From Arthrobacter sp. PM3 (GTDB taxonomy: Bacteria > Actinomycetota > Actinomycetes > Actinomycetales > Micrococcaceae): a stretch of DNA of 64,000 nt. Numbering within the stretch: position 1 is the first letter of the stretch; each line of letters opens with the position of its first letter. The notes beneath the pieces were generated by a model that was not told where the DNA came from, did not search any database, and worked only from the letters and a program-made list of their open reading frames with translations. Both the position numbers and the translations under genes were made by a program. Below, piece after piece: positions 27,800-36,437 of this stretch. The DNA lies in contig NZ_CP022314.1 in the NCBI RefSeq assembly GCF_003352915.1, positions 4,256,057 through 4,320,056 on the forward strand, written 5' to 3'.

Positions 27800-29083
27800 G
27801 TGAGCACGAATCTTTCGCGGGTGTTTGTCGCGCGCCTTCTCGGACTGGACGTCTTCGACCCCCTGGGCGACCGTCTGGGCCGGCTGCGCGACGTCGTGGT
27901 GCTCTCCCGCGGGACCCGGGGCGCCCCGCACGTGGTGGGCATCGTCGTCGAAGTCCCGGGCAAGAAGCGCGTTTTCGTGCCGATGACCCGGATCACTTCG
28001 ATCGACCAGACGCAGGTGATCTGCACCGGCCTGGTGAATCTGCGCCGGTTCGAGCAGCGCGGCGCGGAGACCCTCGTCGTCGCCGAAATGTTTGACCGCC
28101 GGGTGACCCTCGCGGACGGCAGCGGGGACGCCACCATCGAGGACATTGCGATGGACAGGCACCGCTCCGGCGACTGGTTTGTCTCCAAGCTCTTTGTCCG
28201 CCGCGGCCACTCCCTCTCGCCGCTGAGCCGGCTGCGCCGCAACGAGACCCTGATCATCGACTGGGCCGATGCCCGGCAGGGTGCCAAGACCGAGCCGCAG
28301 GCCGCCACGCAGTTCGTGGCGACCCACGAGGACCTCAAGCCGGCCGACTTCGCCGAAGCCCTGCAGGAAATGAGCGACAAGCGCCGCTTCGAAGTCGCCA
28401 GCGAACTGCAGGACGAACGGCTCGCCGACGTCCTGCAGGAAATGCCCGAAGGCGACCAGGTGGAAATCCTCTCCGCCCTGGACGTCAACCGCGCCGCCGA
28501 CGTCCTGGAGGAGATGGATCCCGACGACGCCGCCGACCTCCTGGCCGAACTGCCCACCGCCCAGGCCGAGGAGCTCCTGCAGCTGATGGAGCCCGAAGGC
28601 GCCGAAGACGTCCGCCGCCTCCTCGAATACGACGAGGACACCGCCGGCGGCCTCATGACGCCGGTCCCGGTCATCCTCCCGCCGGAAGCCACCGTGGCCG
28701 AGGCCCTCGCCCACGTCCGCCGCGAGGAGCTCTCCCCCGCGCTGGCGTCCTCGATCTTCGTCGCCCGCCCGCCGCTGGAAACACCCACCGGGCGTTTCCT
28801 CGGCGTCGTGCACATCCAGCAACTGCTGCGCTACCCGCCGCCGGAGCCGCTGGGCAACCTCGTGGACAAGAACCTGGAGCCGGTTTCCGACCAGGCCCAC
28901 ATCAGCGAGGTGGCCCGGGCCCTGGCCACCTACAACCTCAACTCGCTCCCCGTAGTCAACGAGGACGGACGTCTTGTGGGGGCGGTGACTGTTGATGACG
29001 TGCTGGATCACCTGTTGCCGGATGACTGGCGCGCCCACGAGGACGACGCCCCGATAAGGAAACTTGGAGGCCGCATTGGCTGA
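27800..29083 (+). CDS. Soluble MgtE-N / CBS-domain protein (Rv1232c-like)
   Basis: 427 aa. A PRC-barrel-like N-terminus (LGLDVFDPLGDRLGRLRDVVV) precedes an MgtE N-terminal domain with repeated helices (ALQEMSDKRRFEVASEL, LQEMPEGDQVEILSAL, LEEMDPDDAADLLAEL). Two CBS motifs follow (TAGGLMTPVPVILPP; LNSLPVVNEDGRLVGAVTV). Unlike true MgtE Mg2+ channels it has no transmembrane domain, so a regulatory or sensing role is more likely than transport. It overlaps the DUF1003 start by 8 nt. Confidence 0.9.
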   Translation: MSTNLSRVFVARLLGLDVFDPLGDRLGRLRDVVVLSRGTRGAPHVVGIVVEVPGKKRVFVPMTRITSIDQTQVICTGLVNLRRFEQRGAETLVVAEMFDRRVTLADGSGDATIEDIAMDRHRSGDWFVSKLFVRRGHSLSPLSRLRRNETLIIDWADARQGAKTEPQAATQFVATHEDLKPADFAEALQEMSDKRRFEVASELQDERLADVLQEMPEGDQVEILSALDVNRAADVLEEMDPDDAADLLAELPTAQAEELLQLMEPEGAEDVRRLLEYDEDTAGGLMTPVPVILPPEATVAEALAHVRREELSPALASSIFVARPPLETPTGRFLGVVHIQQLLRYPPPEPLGNLVDKNLEPVSDQAHISEVARALATYNLNSLPVVNEDGRLVGAVTVDDVLDHLLPDDWRAHEDDAPIRKLGGRIG

Positions 29084-29837
29084 GTCCACACCACCCCGGA
29101 GCTCCAACGTCCGGTCCGGCAGCAGGACTGCCGGCGCCCTCGACACGCCGCTCAGCGCCCGGAAACGTGTCCTGCCCAAGTTCCGCCCGGACCCGGACGC
29201 CTTCGGCCACGCCACGGAAGGCTTCGCCCGTTTCATGGGCACGCCCCAGTTCCTGCTGTACATGACCGTGTTCTGTGTGTTCTGGCTGGGCTGGAACACG
29301 TGGGCACCGGAGGCGTGGCAGTTCGACTCCAAGGCGCTGGGCTTCACGCTATTGACCCTCATGCTGTCCCTGCAGGCCTCCTACGCAGCGCCCCTGCTCC
29401 TGCTGGCCCAGAACCGGCAGGACGACCGGGACCGCGTCTCGCTTCAGCAGGACCGGCAGCGGGCCGAACGGAACCTCTCTGACACCGAGTACCTGACCCG
29501 GGAACTCGCCTCGCTGCGCATCGCGCTGCGCGAGGTCGCCACCCGCGACTACGTCCGCGCCGAGCTCCGCAGCCTGCTCGAGGACATGCTGGAGGCCCAG
29601 GAGGAGCTGCGCCACCACGACCCCTCCAGCGGCGCGCATGAGACCCCGCGGGACAAGGTCAAGGAGAAACTGAAGGAGCGGCGCGACAAGCAGCGCGGCC
29701 CCCGCACCCAGCAAATCCCCCGCGTCAAGCCCGCCGGCAAGCCGGACACGCCGCCGGCGGACCCGCCTGCCAACCCGCCGGCGGCCCCTGCCGACTCCGT
29801 CCGCCTGCCCGCACACCGCACCTTCCCCGAAAGCTGA
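29076..29837 (+). CDS. DUF1003 membrane protein
   Basis: About 253 aa. The TTG at 29076 is chosen because TTGGAGG lies 5 nt upstream; this start lies inside the end of the preceding gene. The DUF1003 core has FMGTPQFLLYMTVFCVFWLG, a Trp-rich loop and a second helix LTLMLSLQASYAAPLLLLAQ, then QNRQDDRDRVSLQQDRQRAE. A charged coiled-coil-like region and a Pro-rich tail end the protein. Function unknown. It lies between the MgtE-like gene and mrp. Confidence 0.88.
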   Translation: MAESTPPRSSNVRSGSRTAGALDTPLSARKRVLPKFRPDPDAFGHATEGFARFMGTPQFLLYMTVFCVFWLGWNTWAPEAWQFDSKALGFTLLTLMLSLQASYAAPLLLLAQNRQDDRDRVSLQQDRQRAERNLSDTEYLTRELASLRIALREVATRDYVRAELRSLLEDMLEAQEELRHHDPSSGAHETPRDKVKEKLKERRDKQRGPRTQQIPRVKPAGKPDTPPADPPANPPAAPADSVRLPAHRTFPES

Positions 29838-29848
29838 GCCCCGCCCGC

Positions 29849-30976
29849 ATGACCACCCCGCTGGAACAGGAAGTGCACTCCGCACTTGCCACCGTGATCG
29901 ATCCTGAGCTCCGCCGTCCCATCACCGAACTCGGCATGGTGGACTCCGTGGAGGTCTCCGACGCCGGCCGCGTGCGGATCGCCGTGCTGCTGACCATCGC
30001 GGGCTGCCCGCTGCGCGGCACCATCACGGCCGACACCGAGGCCGCCCTGTCCGCCGTTCCGGGCGTCACCGGCGTCGATGTTGATTTGAAGGTCATGACG
30101 CAGGAGCAGCGCGATGCCCTCAAGGAACGACTGCGCGGTTCCGGCGGCCAGCGCGGCATCCCGTTTAACGCACCCGGCTCGCTGACCCGGGTGTACGCCG
30201 TCGCCAGCGGCAAGGGCGGCGTCGGCAAGTCGTCGGTGACCGTCAACCTGGCGTGCGCACTGGCCGCCCAGGGGCTGCGGGTGGGGATCGTGGACGCGGA
30301 TGTCTACGGCTTCTCCGTCCCGGCGCTGATGGGCATCACCCAGGCCCCCACGCGGGTGGACGACATGATCCTGCCGCCGGTCGCGCACGGGGTGAAGGTG
30401 ATCTCCATCGGCATGTTCGTCACCGGCAACCAGCCCGTGGCCTGGCGCGGGCCGATGCTGCACCGCGCGCTGGAGCAGTTCCTCACGGACGTCTACTTCG
30501 GCGACCTCGACGCCCTGTTCCTGGACCTGCCCCCGGGCACCGGCGACATCGCCATCTCCGTCGCCCAGCTGCTGCCCAAGGCGCAGATCCTTGTTGTCAC
30601 CACGCCCCAGGCGGCCGCCGCGGACGTGGCTGAGCGGGCCGGGGCTATCGCCGCCCAGACCGGCCAGACCGTGGCCGGCGTGGTGGAGAACATGTCCTAT
30701 CTTGAACTGCCCGACGGCGGCAGGATGGACCTGTTCGGCAGCGGCGGCGGCGCCGTGCTCGCCGAACGTCTCTCGGCCACCGTGGGTGAGGATGTTCCCC
30801 TGCTCGGCCAGATCCCACTCGAGGTCCTGCTGCGTGAAGGCGGGGACGCCGGAATGCCGGTGGTGCTCGGACGCCCGGAGACCCCGGCCGCACTGGCCCT
30901 CGCCGGGGTGGCCGGTAAACTCGCGGCGGTTCCGCGCGGCCTCAAGGGCATGCCGCTGGGCCTGCAGCCCCGCTGA
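29849..30976 (+). CDS. Mrp/ApbC-type P-loop ATPase, iron-sulfur carrier
   Basis: 375 aa. An N-terminal MIP18-like domain (VHSALATVIDPELRRPITELGMV, ~90 residues) is fused to a ParA/MinD-like ATPase with the deviant Walker A VASGKGGVGKSSVTVNLA and DLPPGTGDIAISVAQLLP. Homologues deliver Fe-S clusters to apoproteins. I do not see the C-terminal CxxC seen in some members. It is the third gene of a plus-strand run, 11 nt after DUF1003. Confidence 0.93.
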   Translation: MTTPLEQEVHSALATVIDPELRRPITELGMVDSVEVSDAGRVRIAVLLTIAGCPLRGTITADTEAALSAVPGVTGVDVDLKVMTQEQRDALKERLRGSGGQRGIPFNAPGSLTRVYAVASGKGGVGKSSVTVNLACALAAQGLRVGIVDADVYGFSVPALMGITQAPTRVDDMILPPVAHGVKVISIGMFVTGNQPVAWRGPMLHRALEQFLTDVYFGDLDALFLDLPPGTGDIAISVAQLLPKAQILVVTTPQAAAADVAERAGAIAAQTGQTVAGVVENMSYLELPDGGRMDLFGSGGGAVLAERLSATVGEDVPLLGQIPLEVLLREGGDAGMPVVLGRPETPAALALAGVAGKLAAVPRGLKGMPLGLQPR

Positions 30977-31026
30977 CCGCCCGGCAGCACGGCACGCGCC
31001 GGGGCCCGGTCCTTCGTCGGTGCCGG

Positions 31027-31350
31027 TCAGGAAAAGGTTGCGAGGTTTACCGCCAGCACCGCGGCCGCTCCGGCGACGATCGTGGGCACGTTCCAGGTCG
31101 TGACCACTCCACTGCCCATGGTTGCGGTCCCCGCGGCCCGGGCGTCACGCCATGCCGCGGCGATGGCATCCCGGCCCGTGGGCCGCCACTGGGACGCGTA
31201 GACAACCCAGGAGGCAAGGTAAAGCCAGGGTGCTGCGCGCATCGCGGCGGTGGCGTCACCGGCCGCCAGGAGCCACCCGAGCGTGCCCGCCGCGAGAATC
31301 CATATGGCCGCAGCCAGCGGCCGGGCAGAAGTTGCGGGCAGCGGCGCCGC
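31027..31350 (-). pseudogene. Internally deleted relic of a PH-domain membrane protein
   Basis: The minus-strand frame opens just after an in-frame TGA (31353-31351) with no ATG/GTG/TTG until 31242. It reads IWILAAGTLGWLLAAGD, YLASWVVYASQWRP and then directly TGRDAIAAAWRDARAAG, WNVPTIVAGAAAVLAVNLA. These match the two ends of the intact PH-domain protein at 62740-63369 (paired hydrophobic helices ending YLGWQLFWMP; then SGQAAMLVRARWQALVESG and the last helix). About 87 central residues, i.e. the PH domain, are missing in frame. A short gene starting at 31242 could still be expressed. Confidence 0.65.
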
Positions 31351-31378
31351 TCAGCCGGTCGCAGAGACAGTGCGGGGC

Positions 31379-31774
31379 TTAGGTCGCCTCGGAGTCGAAG
31401 GGCGCCGGTTCGCCTTCGGGCAGCCGCTCAAAAACCCTGGCCGGGCGGTGCTCCGCGACGGCCGTGGCGGCCGCGGCCGTGGACACCGCCACGGGGGCAC
31501 CGGGGCTCACCGGTTTGGTGTCGTCTTCAAGGAGCGCTTCCTTGATGATCCGGCGCGGATCGTACTGCCGGGGATCGTATTTCTTCCAGTCGACCTCATC
31601 GATATCGATGCCGACTTCTTCCTTGATCTGTTCCCGCGCGCCGGACGCCATCCGGCGCACTTCCTTGACGATGTTGGCAAGTTTCTGGGTGTATTCGGGC
31701 AGCCTGCTGGGACCAATCACCAGAAGGCCGATGATCAGCAGAAGTAAGAACTCCGGTCCATTGATTCCAAGCAC
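31379..31774 (-). CDS. tatB: Sec-independent translocase protein TatB
   Basis: 131 aa. The N-terminus is GINGPEFLLLLIIGLLVIGP, one helix followed by the hinge PSRLPEYTQKLANIVKEVRR and an amphipathic helix, typical of TatA/B. The acidic, longer tail with IDIDEVDWKKYDPRQYDPR fits actinobacterial TatB. It works with TatA and TatC to recruit folded twin-arginine precursors. GTG start with TAATCT 7 nt upstream, so it can be transcribed without a leader independently of the sigE-anti-sigma genes. Confidence 0.9.
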   Translation of the reverse strand: MLGINGPEFLLLLIIGLLVIGPSRLPEYTQKLANIVKEVRRMASGAREQIKEEVGIDIDEVDWKKYDPRQYDPRRIIKEALLEDDTKPVSPGAPVAVSTAAAATAVAEHRPARVFERLPEGEPAPFDSEAT

Positions 31775-31781
31775 TTTAGGA

Positions 31782-31787
31782 AGATTA
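31782..31787 (-). promoter_or_regulatory. -10 element of leaderless tatB
   Basis: TAATCT, seven bases before the GTG on the minus strand. Confidence 0.55.
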
Positions 31788-31855
31788 CCCTCTCGTTCGG
31801 GCTGACGACGATTTCACGAAGCCCGCACGCCGACGATGTCGGACCGGTTCCCGCA

Positions 31856-32998
31856 TCATGAGGCCAGGTGCCCCAATATCCGGGCCAGTCCGCGTTCTAT
31901 CCGCTCCGGGATTCCCTCGTGTGCCGCCGCCTCCGGTACCGCGCCGCCCGCGCGGGCAAGGGCGGCAGCGCCGTCATCAGCCTGACCTGCCGGCAGGTCC
32001 GAAATGTAGGTGTAGGTGGCCGCGGAGGTCCGGTAGATGGCCCGGTACGGCGGGGCGTCGTTGACCCAGAGCGTGCCGTTCCCGGAGACGGGCGTGCCGG
32101 TTCCGGCTCCGGCCAGGGTGAAGCCGTCCGCCGCGGCGGTATGGCCGGTCAGCACATTGACCGGCGAACTGTCGGCCGGGGCGGGCGCCGGGGGCGTCCC
32201 CGGCGTCCGGGGCGAGGACGCGTGCTGTTCCACCACGGTGGCGAAGTGCTGCCCGTCCGTGAGGCGCAGCTCGACGACCTGGCTGCCGGACATGACTCCG
32301 GCGCGGGCCCACATGAGGTGGAACCCGAGGTCGCGCAGCTCCGGGCATGTCCATCCCTGCGAGCGCAGCGCGGCAAGCTGCTCGGCGCTCAGGGCCCCGG
32401 CCGGGGTCAGGTCCGGTTCGCCGTTCAGGCCGAGCCCGGGCCGGGCCTCCTCCCCGGCACCGGAGACGTCTCCGATCGGGTCGGACGGCAGAGCTGCCGG
32501 CGGCGCGGCATTCAGCGGTGCGGGGGCACCGGAGCTGCTGGCCAGGACAACGGTGTCGTCGCCCATGACGTAGGCGGTGCCGGCCATGAGGGCCAGGGCG
32601 GCGAATGCGCCTCCGGCCGCCACGACCGGCAGCCGCAGGCCGCTCCGCCGGCCGCCCGGACGATACGCCGCCGGCGCCGGTCCAACGGGCCGCGCCCGGT
32701 CCGGTGAACCCGACGGCGCCGCGGCCGTCTTTTCGGCGTCTGCCCGTTCTGCGGCCAGCTGCTCGGTCCGCGCCAGGAGCCGTGCCGTCAGGTCCTGGCT
32801 GGCCTCCGGCACCGCGGCGCCGCGAAGTTTTTCAAGGTACTGGCGCTCACGCTGCTGCCGGGCCCGGCATTCGGCGCACTCTTCGACGTGGTCGTGGTGC
32901 CCGGCGGCCCGCTTCCGGGTGGCGCCGATCCGGCCGTGCCCGGCCCTGCCCGAGAACCTGCAGCCAGAGCTTCCCAATAGTCGATTCAGAAGACCCAT
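31856..32998 (-). CDS. Membrane-spanning zinc-finger anti-sigma factor (RseA-like)
   Basis: 380 aa. The N-terminal zinc anti-sigma motif is HVEECAEC (H-X3-C-X2-C) with a preceding His. A Pro/Arg-rich linker and one transmembrane helix (VVAAGGAFAALALMAGTAYVM, about residues 125-145) follow, then an extracytoplasmic domain of ~230 residues with SQGWTCPELRDLGFHLMWA. It starts 8 nt after the sigE stop, so it should bind and inhibit that sigma factor. Compared with M. tuberculosis RseA it is much longer outside the membrane. Confidence 0.88.
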   Translation of the reverse strand: MGLLNRLLGSSGCRFSGRAGHGRIGATRKRAAGHHDHVEECAECRARQQRERQYLEKLRGAAVPEASQDLTARLLARTEQLAAERADAEKTAAAPSGSPDRARPVGPAPAAYRPGGRRSGLRLPVVAAGGAFAALALMAGTAYVMGDDTVVLASSSGAPAPLNAAPPAALPSDPIGDVSGAGEEARPGLGLNGEPDLTPAGALSAEQLAALRSQGWTCPELRDLGFHLMWARAGVMSGSQVVELRLTDGQHFATVVEQHASSPRTPGTPPAPAPADSSPVNVLTGHTAAADGFTLAGAGTGTPVSGNGTLWVNDAPPYRAIYRTSAATYTYISDLPAGQADDGAAALARAGGAVPEAAAHEGIPERIERGLARILGHLAS

Positions 32999-33006
32999 TG
33001 ACCGCT

Positions 33007-33660
33007 TTAGAGGAGGCCGGCGATGCGCGGCATCTTCAGCCGCGGCTTGAGGGACTGCTTGGCCTGCTGGGCCGGACGCGGATCGCGGTGCGCGAGCTTT
33101 TCGCGCAGCATCGTCCGGCCGCGGTGGATCCGGGACCTGACGGTGCCCAGTTTGATGTCCAGCGCGGCGGCAACCTCGTCATAGGACAGTCCTTCGAGGT
33201 CGCAGAGGACGACGGCGGCGCGGAAGTCCGGGGGAAGTTCTTCGAGCGCGGCCTGCACATCGACGTCGAGGTTGTTGAACTCGAAGCTCTGTTCCGGGCC
33301 CGGCTCCCGGCCGGGAATCCGGGACTCGGCATCCTCGGCCAGGGCGTCGAAACGGATCCGGCTCTTGCGCCGTGCCTGGTCCAGGAAGAGGTTGGTGGTG
33401 ATCCGGTGCAGCCAGCCGTCCAGGGTGCCCGGCTTGAAGTTCTCCAGCGAACGGAAGACCCGGACAAACACCTCCTGGGTGAGGTCCTCGGCGTCGTACT
33501 TGTTCCCGGTCAGCCGGTATGCAAGGCGGTAGACCTTGGCGGAGTGGTTCGTCACCACTTCCTCCCAGGTGGGCCGCACCCAGTCGGCGTCCGCCGCGAT
33601 CGGGGACGGGCCGGTGGGATCAGTTGATTCAGTTGCCGGGACAGGTGTCAGAACCGACAT
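33007..33660 (-). CDS. sigE: ECF RNA polymerase sigma factor (SigE-like)
   Basis: 217 aa. Region 2: [37 protein letters not shown] and [17 protein letters not shown]. Region 4: [40 protein letters not shown] and [11 protein letters not shown]. Co-directional with its anti-sigma factor and, further on, tatB; divergent from an O-methyltransferase as at M. tuberculosis Rv1220c-sigE. GGGGAG lies upstream of the ATG. I could not find a convincing ECF-type promoter in the 283-nt upstream gap. Confidence 0.95.
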   Translation of the reverse strand: MSVLTPVPATESTDPTGPSPIAADADWVRPTWEEVVTNHSAKVYRLAYRLTGNKYDAEDLTQEVFVRVFRSLENFKPGTLDGWLHRITTNLFLDQARRKSRIRFDALAEDAESRIPGREPGPEQSFEFNNLDVDVQAALEELPPDFRAAVVLCDLEGLSYDEVAAALDIKLGTVRSRIHRGRTMLREKLAHRDPRPAQQAKQSLKPRLKMPRIAGLL

Positions 33661-33943
33661 CGTCCGCTCCCCTCATGGATGGTCCCTACGCCTGAATGGT
33701 GCCTGCTCGCACAGGTTCCTGCACCCTTCATTCGACGCCGATCACCACGCGGATGAGCGGATACCCATCATTTCAAAATAAGCTGGGAATTTCCTGACGC
33801 ACCGCGGCCTTCCGCCCAAGGCAGAACGCCGGCCGCCCGCGCCGCCGCTGCCAGGGCCACGGCGCGGTAGCCTGCCGGTCCCGTACCGCCCGACACAGTA
33901 CGCTGTAGGGAGAACTCCCCTGCCGCCCAGAAAGCGATTACCC

Positions 33944-34576
33944 ATGAGCGCCGATAAGTCCACGAGCTGGTCCTATGCAGAAGATCTGCCTGCCGAGGAT
34001 GAGGTCCTGTTGCACGCGCGCGAACGGTCCTTCGAGCTTGGCGTGACCCCGATCAGCCCCGGCGTGGGCGCAGTGCTGACCGTGCTCGCGGCAGCGTCCA
34101 AGGCGCAGACCGCGGTGGAGATCGGCACCGGAGCCGGCGTGTCCGGGGTATGCATCCTGCGCGGGCTGGGCCCGCAGGCGGTCCTGACGACCATCGACGT
34201 CGACGTCGAACACCTCAAAGCCGCGCGCGAGGCCTTCCAGGAAGCCGGGAGCCCGGCCAACCGCACCCGCACCATTTCGGGCCGGGCCGGCGATGTCCTG
34301 CCGCGCCTGACCGACGGGGCTTACGACCTCGTCTTCATCGACGCCGACAAGCCCAGCTACCCCGGTTACGTCGAACAGGCCGTGCGGCTGCTCAAGTCCG
34401 GCGGACTGCTGATCGTCAACGACGCCCTCGACAAGGACCGGGTGGCGAACCCGGCCGCCCGGGACGCCACCACGGTGGTTCTCCGCCAGATCGGCAAGTC
34501 CATCCGCGACGACGATCGTCTGGCCTCCGCGATGCTGCCCACCGGTGACGGCCTGCTGATCGCTGTCAAGAAGTAG
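33944..34576 (+). CDS. SAM-dependent O-methyltransferase (Rv1220c-like)
   Basis: 210 aa, class I SAM methyltransferase of the catechol-O-methyltransferase-like type. SAM motif VEIGTGAGVSGVCILRGL, acidic loop TIDVDVEHLKAAREAF and metal-dependent-type motif DLVFIDADKPSYPGYVEQA are present. Substrate unknown. Ends VKK*, and the end of the gene lies in a 14-bp triplication. TACGCT at 33899-33904 is a possible -10 for a ~35-nt leader. Confidence 0.92.
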   Translation: MSADKSTSWSYAEDLPAEDEVLLHARERSFELGVTPISPGVGAVLTVLAAASKAQTAVEIGTGAGVSGVCILRGLGPQAVLTTIDVDVEHLKAAREAFQEAGSPANRTRTISGRAGDVLPRLTDGAYDLVFIDADKPSYPGYVEQAVRLLKSGGLLIVNDALDKDRVANPAARDATTVVLRQIGKSIRDDDRLASAMLPTGDGLLIAVKK

Positions 34577-34606
34577 CGGTCAAGAAGTAGCGGTGAAGAA
34601 GTAACG
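34565..34606 (+). repeat. 14-bp tandem triplication across the methyltransferase stop codon
   Basis: GTCAAGAAGTAGCG at 34565-34578 and 34579-34592, then GTGAAGAAGTAACG at 34593-34606. The first copy encodes the last residues and the TAG stop; the other two are untranslated copies. Confidence 0.9.
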
Positions 34607-34640
34607 GCCGGAGGAACGGCGCAGGCCGGGGAGCACAGCG

Positions 34641-34682
34641 AAAAGGGCGGGGTCCCGGCCGTAGCCGGGACCCCGCCCTTTT
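34641..34682. terminator. Bidirectional Rho-independent terminator
   Basis: A perfect 19-bp stem (34641-34659 with 34664-34682), CGTA loop, with AAAA and TTTT built into the stem ends. It lies between the convergent methyltransferase and DUF3117 genes. Confidence 0.96.
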
Positions 34683-34702
34683 GCGAAGCTCTTGGTGTGA
34701 AG

Positions 34703-34870
34703 CTATTCGGTGACGCCCACGAGGCATTCCTTGAGGTTTGTCGCCTCAGCAGCATTGAGTTCGACCACGAGTCGCCCCCCGCCTTCGAGCGGAACACGCA
34801 TGATCAGGCTACGTCCCTCTTTCGTCACTTCCATAGGGCCGTCGCCGGTGCGTGGTTTCATTGCCGCCAT
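34703..34870 (-). CDS. DUF3117 family small protein
   Basis: 55 aa from the ATG at 34870 (MAAMKPRTGDGPMEVTKEGR); GGAGGGG lies upstream. RSLIMRVPLEGGGRLVVELN and AAEATNLKECLVGVTE match this very conserved short actinobacterial family of unknown function. The open frame extends 21 codons further upstream without family similarity. It is flanked by a strong terminator downstream and a palindromic site upstream. Confidence 0.93.
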   Translation of the reverse strand: MAAMKPRTGDGPMEVTKEGRSLIMRVPLEGGGRLVVELNAAEATNLKECLVGVTE

Positions 34871-34977
34871 AAGGAATATCCCCTCCATTAGTCCTTGACA
34901 TAGCAGCCCGGCGGGCTGCGTCCGCTTGGCCAATCAAGCCGCCGCGGCGGCACTCCGGGAGGCCGCCCTGACAGGTG

Positions 34978-35001
34978 AACGCACCAACAGATCAGTGCGT
35001 T
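34978..35001. promoter_or_regulatory. Inverted repeat upstream of the DUF3117 gene
   Basis: AACGCAC-N10-GTGCGTT, a perfect 7-bp inverted repeat about 110 bp upstream of the start. The same gap also has a GCAGCCC-GGC-GGGCTGC hairpin (34903-34919) and the 14-bp palindrome GCCGCCGCGGCGGC (34938-34951). It is the size of an operator; no regulator is known. Confidence 0.4.
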
Positions 35002-35135
35002 AAACCGCGTTTTTCTTGGTGCTTCTTGTCCTTGCTTATCCTCTATTATCGCGTAACAATGCGCCCGGAGCTAATCGTTGGACTTTCCAGCGCGCCCCGC
35101 AAAGCCGGGGCGGTGCCGCAAAATGGTGTCGCGCG

Positions 35136-36437
35136 TCACGGCGGGTAATCGCCTCCGCCCGGCAGCGGCGCCCATGCCCACAGCCATACAATCCACACGA
35201 TCTGCAGCAGCACGAACATGACCACCACGGTGCCGCGGTAGGCGCGGGAGCGCGAGACGAGGGCGGCGCTGAGCGCCAGGGGGAACAGCGGCAGCAGCAT
35301 CCGGAACGTACTGGTCTGGGGGTGCAGGAAGACCAGCAGGTAGCCCATGTAGCAGCAGCACCAGAGCCTCAGTTCGGTACCAAGCGCGACGACGGGCCGG
35401 GACATCATCAGCAGGGTGAACGCGGCAACGAGCACGAACGGGGCCAGCACGCCGAGCGTCGGACCGAAGAGCATGACGCCGGTGTCGAACCAGGGTTTGA
35501 AGGGCACCAGGTCATCGCCGCGCCACGCGGTTTCGGTCTTGGTGTAGGCGCCCGGATCACCGGTCGAGGCCCAGGCGATGGCCGGCCAGAGCAGAGCCCC
35601 GATTCCGCTGGCGGCCGTGAGGCCGGCGAGGGACCAAAGCTGCGCGTTGCTATGGATCCCCGGAACAGTCTCTCCCTGAACAGTCTTTCGCTGCGCTGTG
35701 ACGCGCTGCCAGAGGCGGTAGAGGAACAGCAGGCCCATCGTCGCGGCCAATGGAACCCCGGTGGGTCGGGACAGGCACATCAGGAGTGCCACCGGCATCG
35801 CCCACAGGTACCGGCGTTCCATGACCAGCAGCAGCGCGCCGCCCAGCAGCAGCAGATTGAGGGATTCGGCATAAGGTACCTGGAGCACCGGCGCCACCGG
35901 GAAAGCAGCGAGGAACACCACCCCCCACAGCGCCGTGCGGTGCCCGGCCCGGTGCCGGAAGATCCGGTACGCCACGAGGACCGCTCCCAGCCCGGCGACC
36001 AGCGCGATGACCGTGAGCGACCACGCCGGGCCGGTGCCCGTGAGCCCCGAAAGGACCCTGCCCAGCATCGGAAACAGCGGGTAGAAGGCCCACGCGTTCT
36101 CCTGCACGATACCCTCGGCGCTGGTCGGCAGCAGTGCGGGGTAGCCGTGCTGCAGCGCTTCGGCGTACCAGCGGGCGTCCCAAATGTTGATGAAGTTCCA
36201 GTAGTCCGGCTTGGCGGGGAACCACGGATTTACGCCCTGGTGCAGGGCCGCGGCCATGAAGATGCAGGCACTGACCAGCCGGGCGGCGATATACAGTCCG
36301 GAAACCTGGACCCACCACGGCCACCGCGACATCCGGGCGCCGGCGGACGCGATCCGGGTCCATGCCGCGGCGTTCAGCCCCTGCGGGCCCCGGGGCCCGG
36401 GGGCCGCGGCGGTCTCCGGATTGTCCACGTGGTTCAC
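35136..36437 (-). CDS. Polytopic membrane glycosyltransferase (PIG-V-like mannosyltransferase)
   Basis: 433 aa with about ten predicted transmembrane helices. The first luminal loop carries FINIWDARWYAEALQHGYP, the acidic-residue loop expected of GT-C polyprenyl-phosphate-sugar transferases, then NAWAFYPLFPMLGRVLSGL. LSRPTGVPLA is another PIG-V-like segment. It probably transfers mannose to a cell-envelope acceptor; the acceptor is unknown. Its ATG overlaps the DivIVA-like stop as ATGA. Confidence 0.85.
   Translation of the reverse strand: MNHVDNPETAAAPGPRGPQGLNAAAWTRIASAGARMSRWPWWVQVSGLYIAARLVSACIFMAAALHQGVNPWFPAKPDYWNFINIWDARWYAEALQHGYPALLPTSAEGIVQENAWAFYPLFPMLGRVLSGLTGTGPAWSLTVIALVAGLGAVLVAYRIFRHRAGHRTALWGVVFLAAFPVAPVLQVPYAESLNLLLLGGALLLVMERRYLWAMPVALLMCLSRPTGVPLAATMGLLFLYRLWQRVTAQRKTVQGETVPGIHSNAQLWSLAGLTAASGIGALLWPAIAWASTGDPGAYTKTETAWRGDDLVPFKPWFDTGVMLFGPTLGVLAPFVLVAAFTLLMMSRPVVALGTELRLWCCCYMGYLLVFLHPQTSTFRMLLPLFPLALSAALVSRSRAYRGTVVVMFVLLQIVWIVWLWAWAPLPGGGDYPP

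Noticed and set aside
31027..31242. Annotating the short frame from the ATG at 31242 as an intact 71-aa gene
   Set aside because: The reading frame continues upstream with clear family similarity (IWILAAGTLGWLLAAGD) but no start, and the centre of the family's domain is missing, so relic is the better call.
33661..33943. An ECF (SigE-type) autoregulated promoter upstream of sigE
   Set aside because: GGAACC is present about 55 bp upstream, but no matching -10 lies at 16-19 bp spacing.
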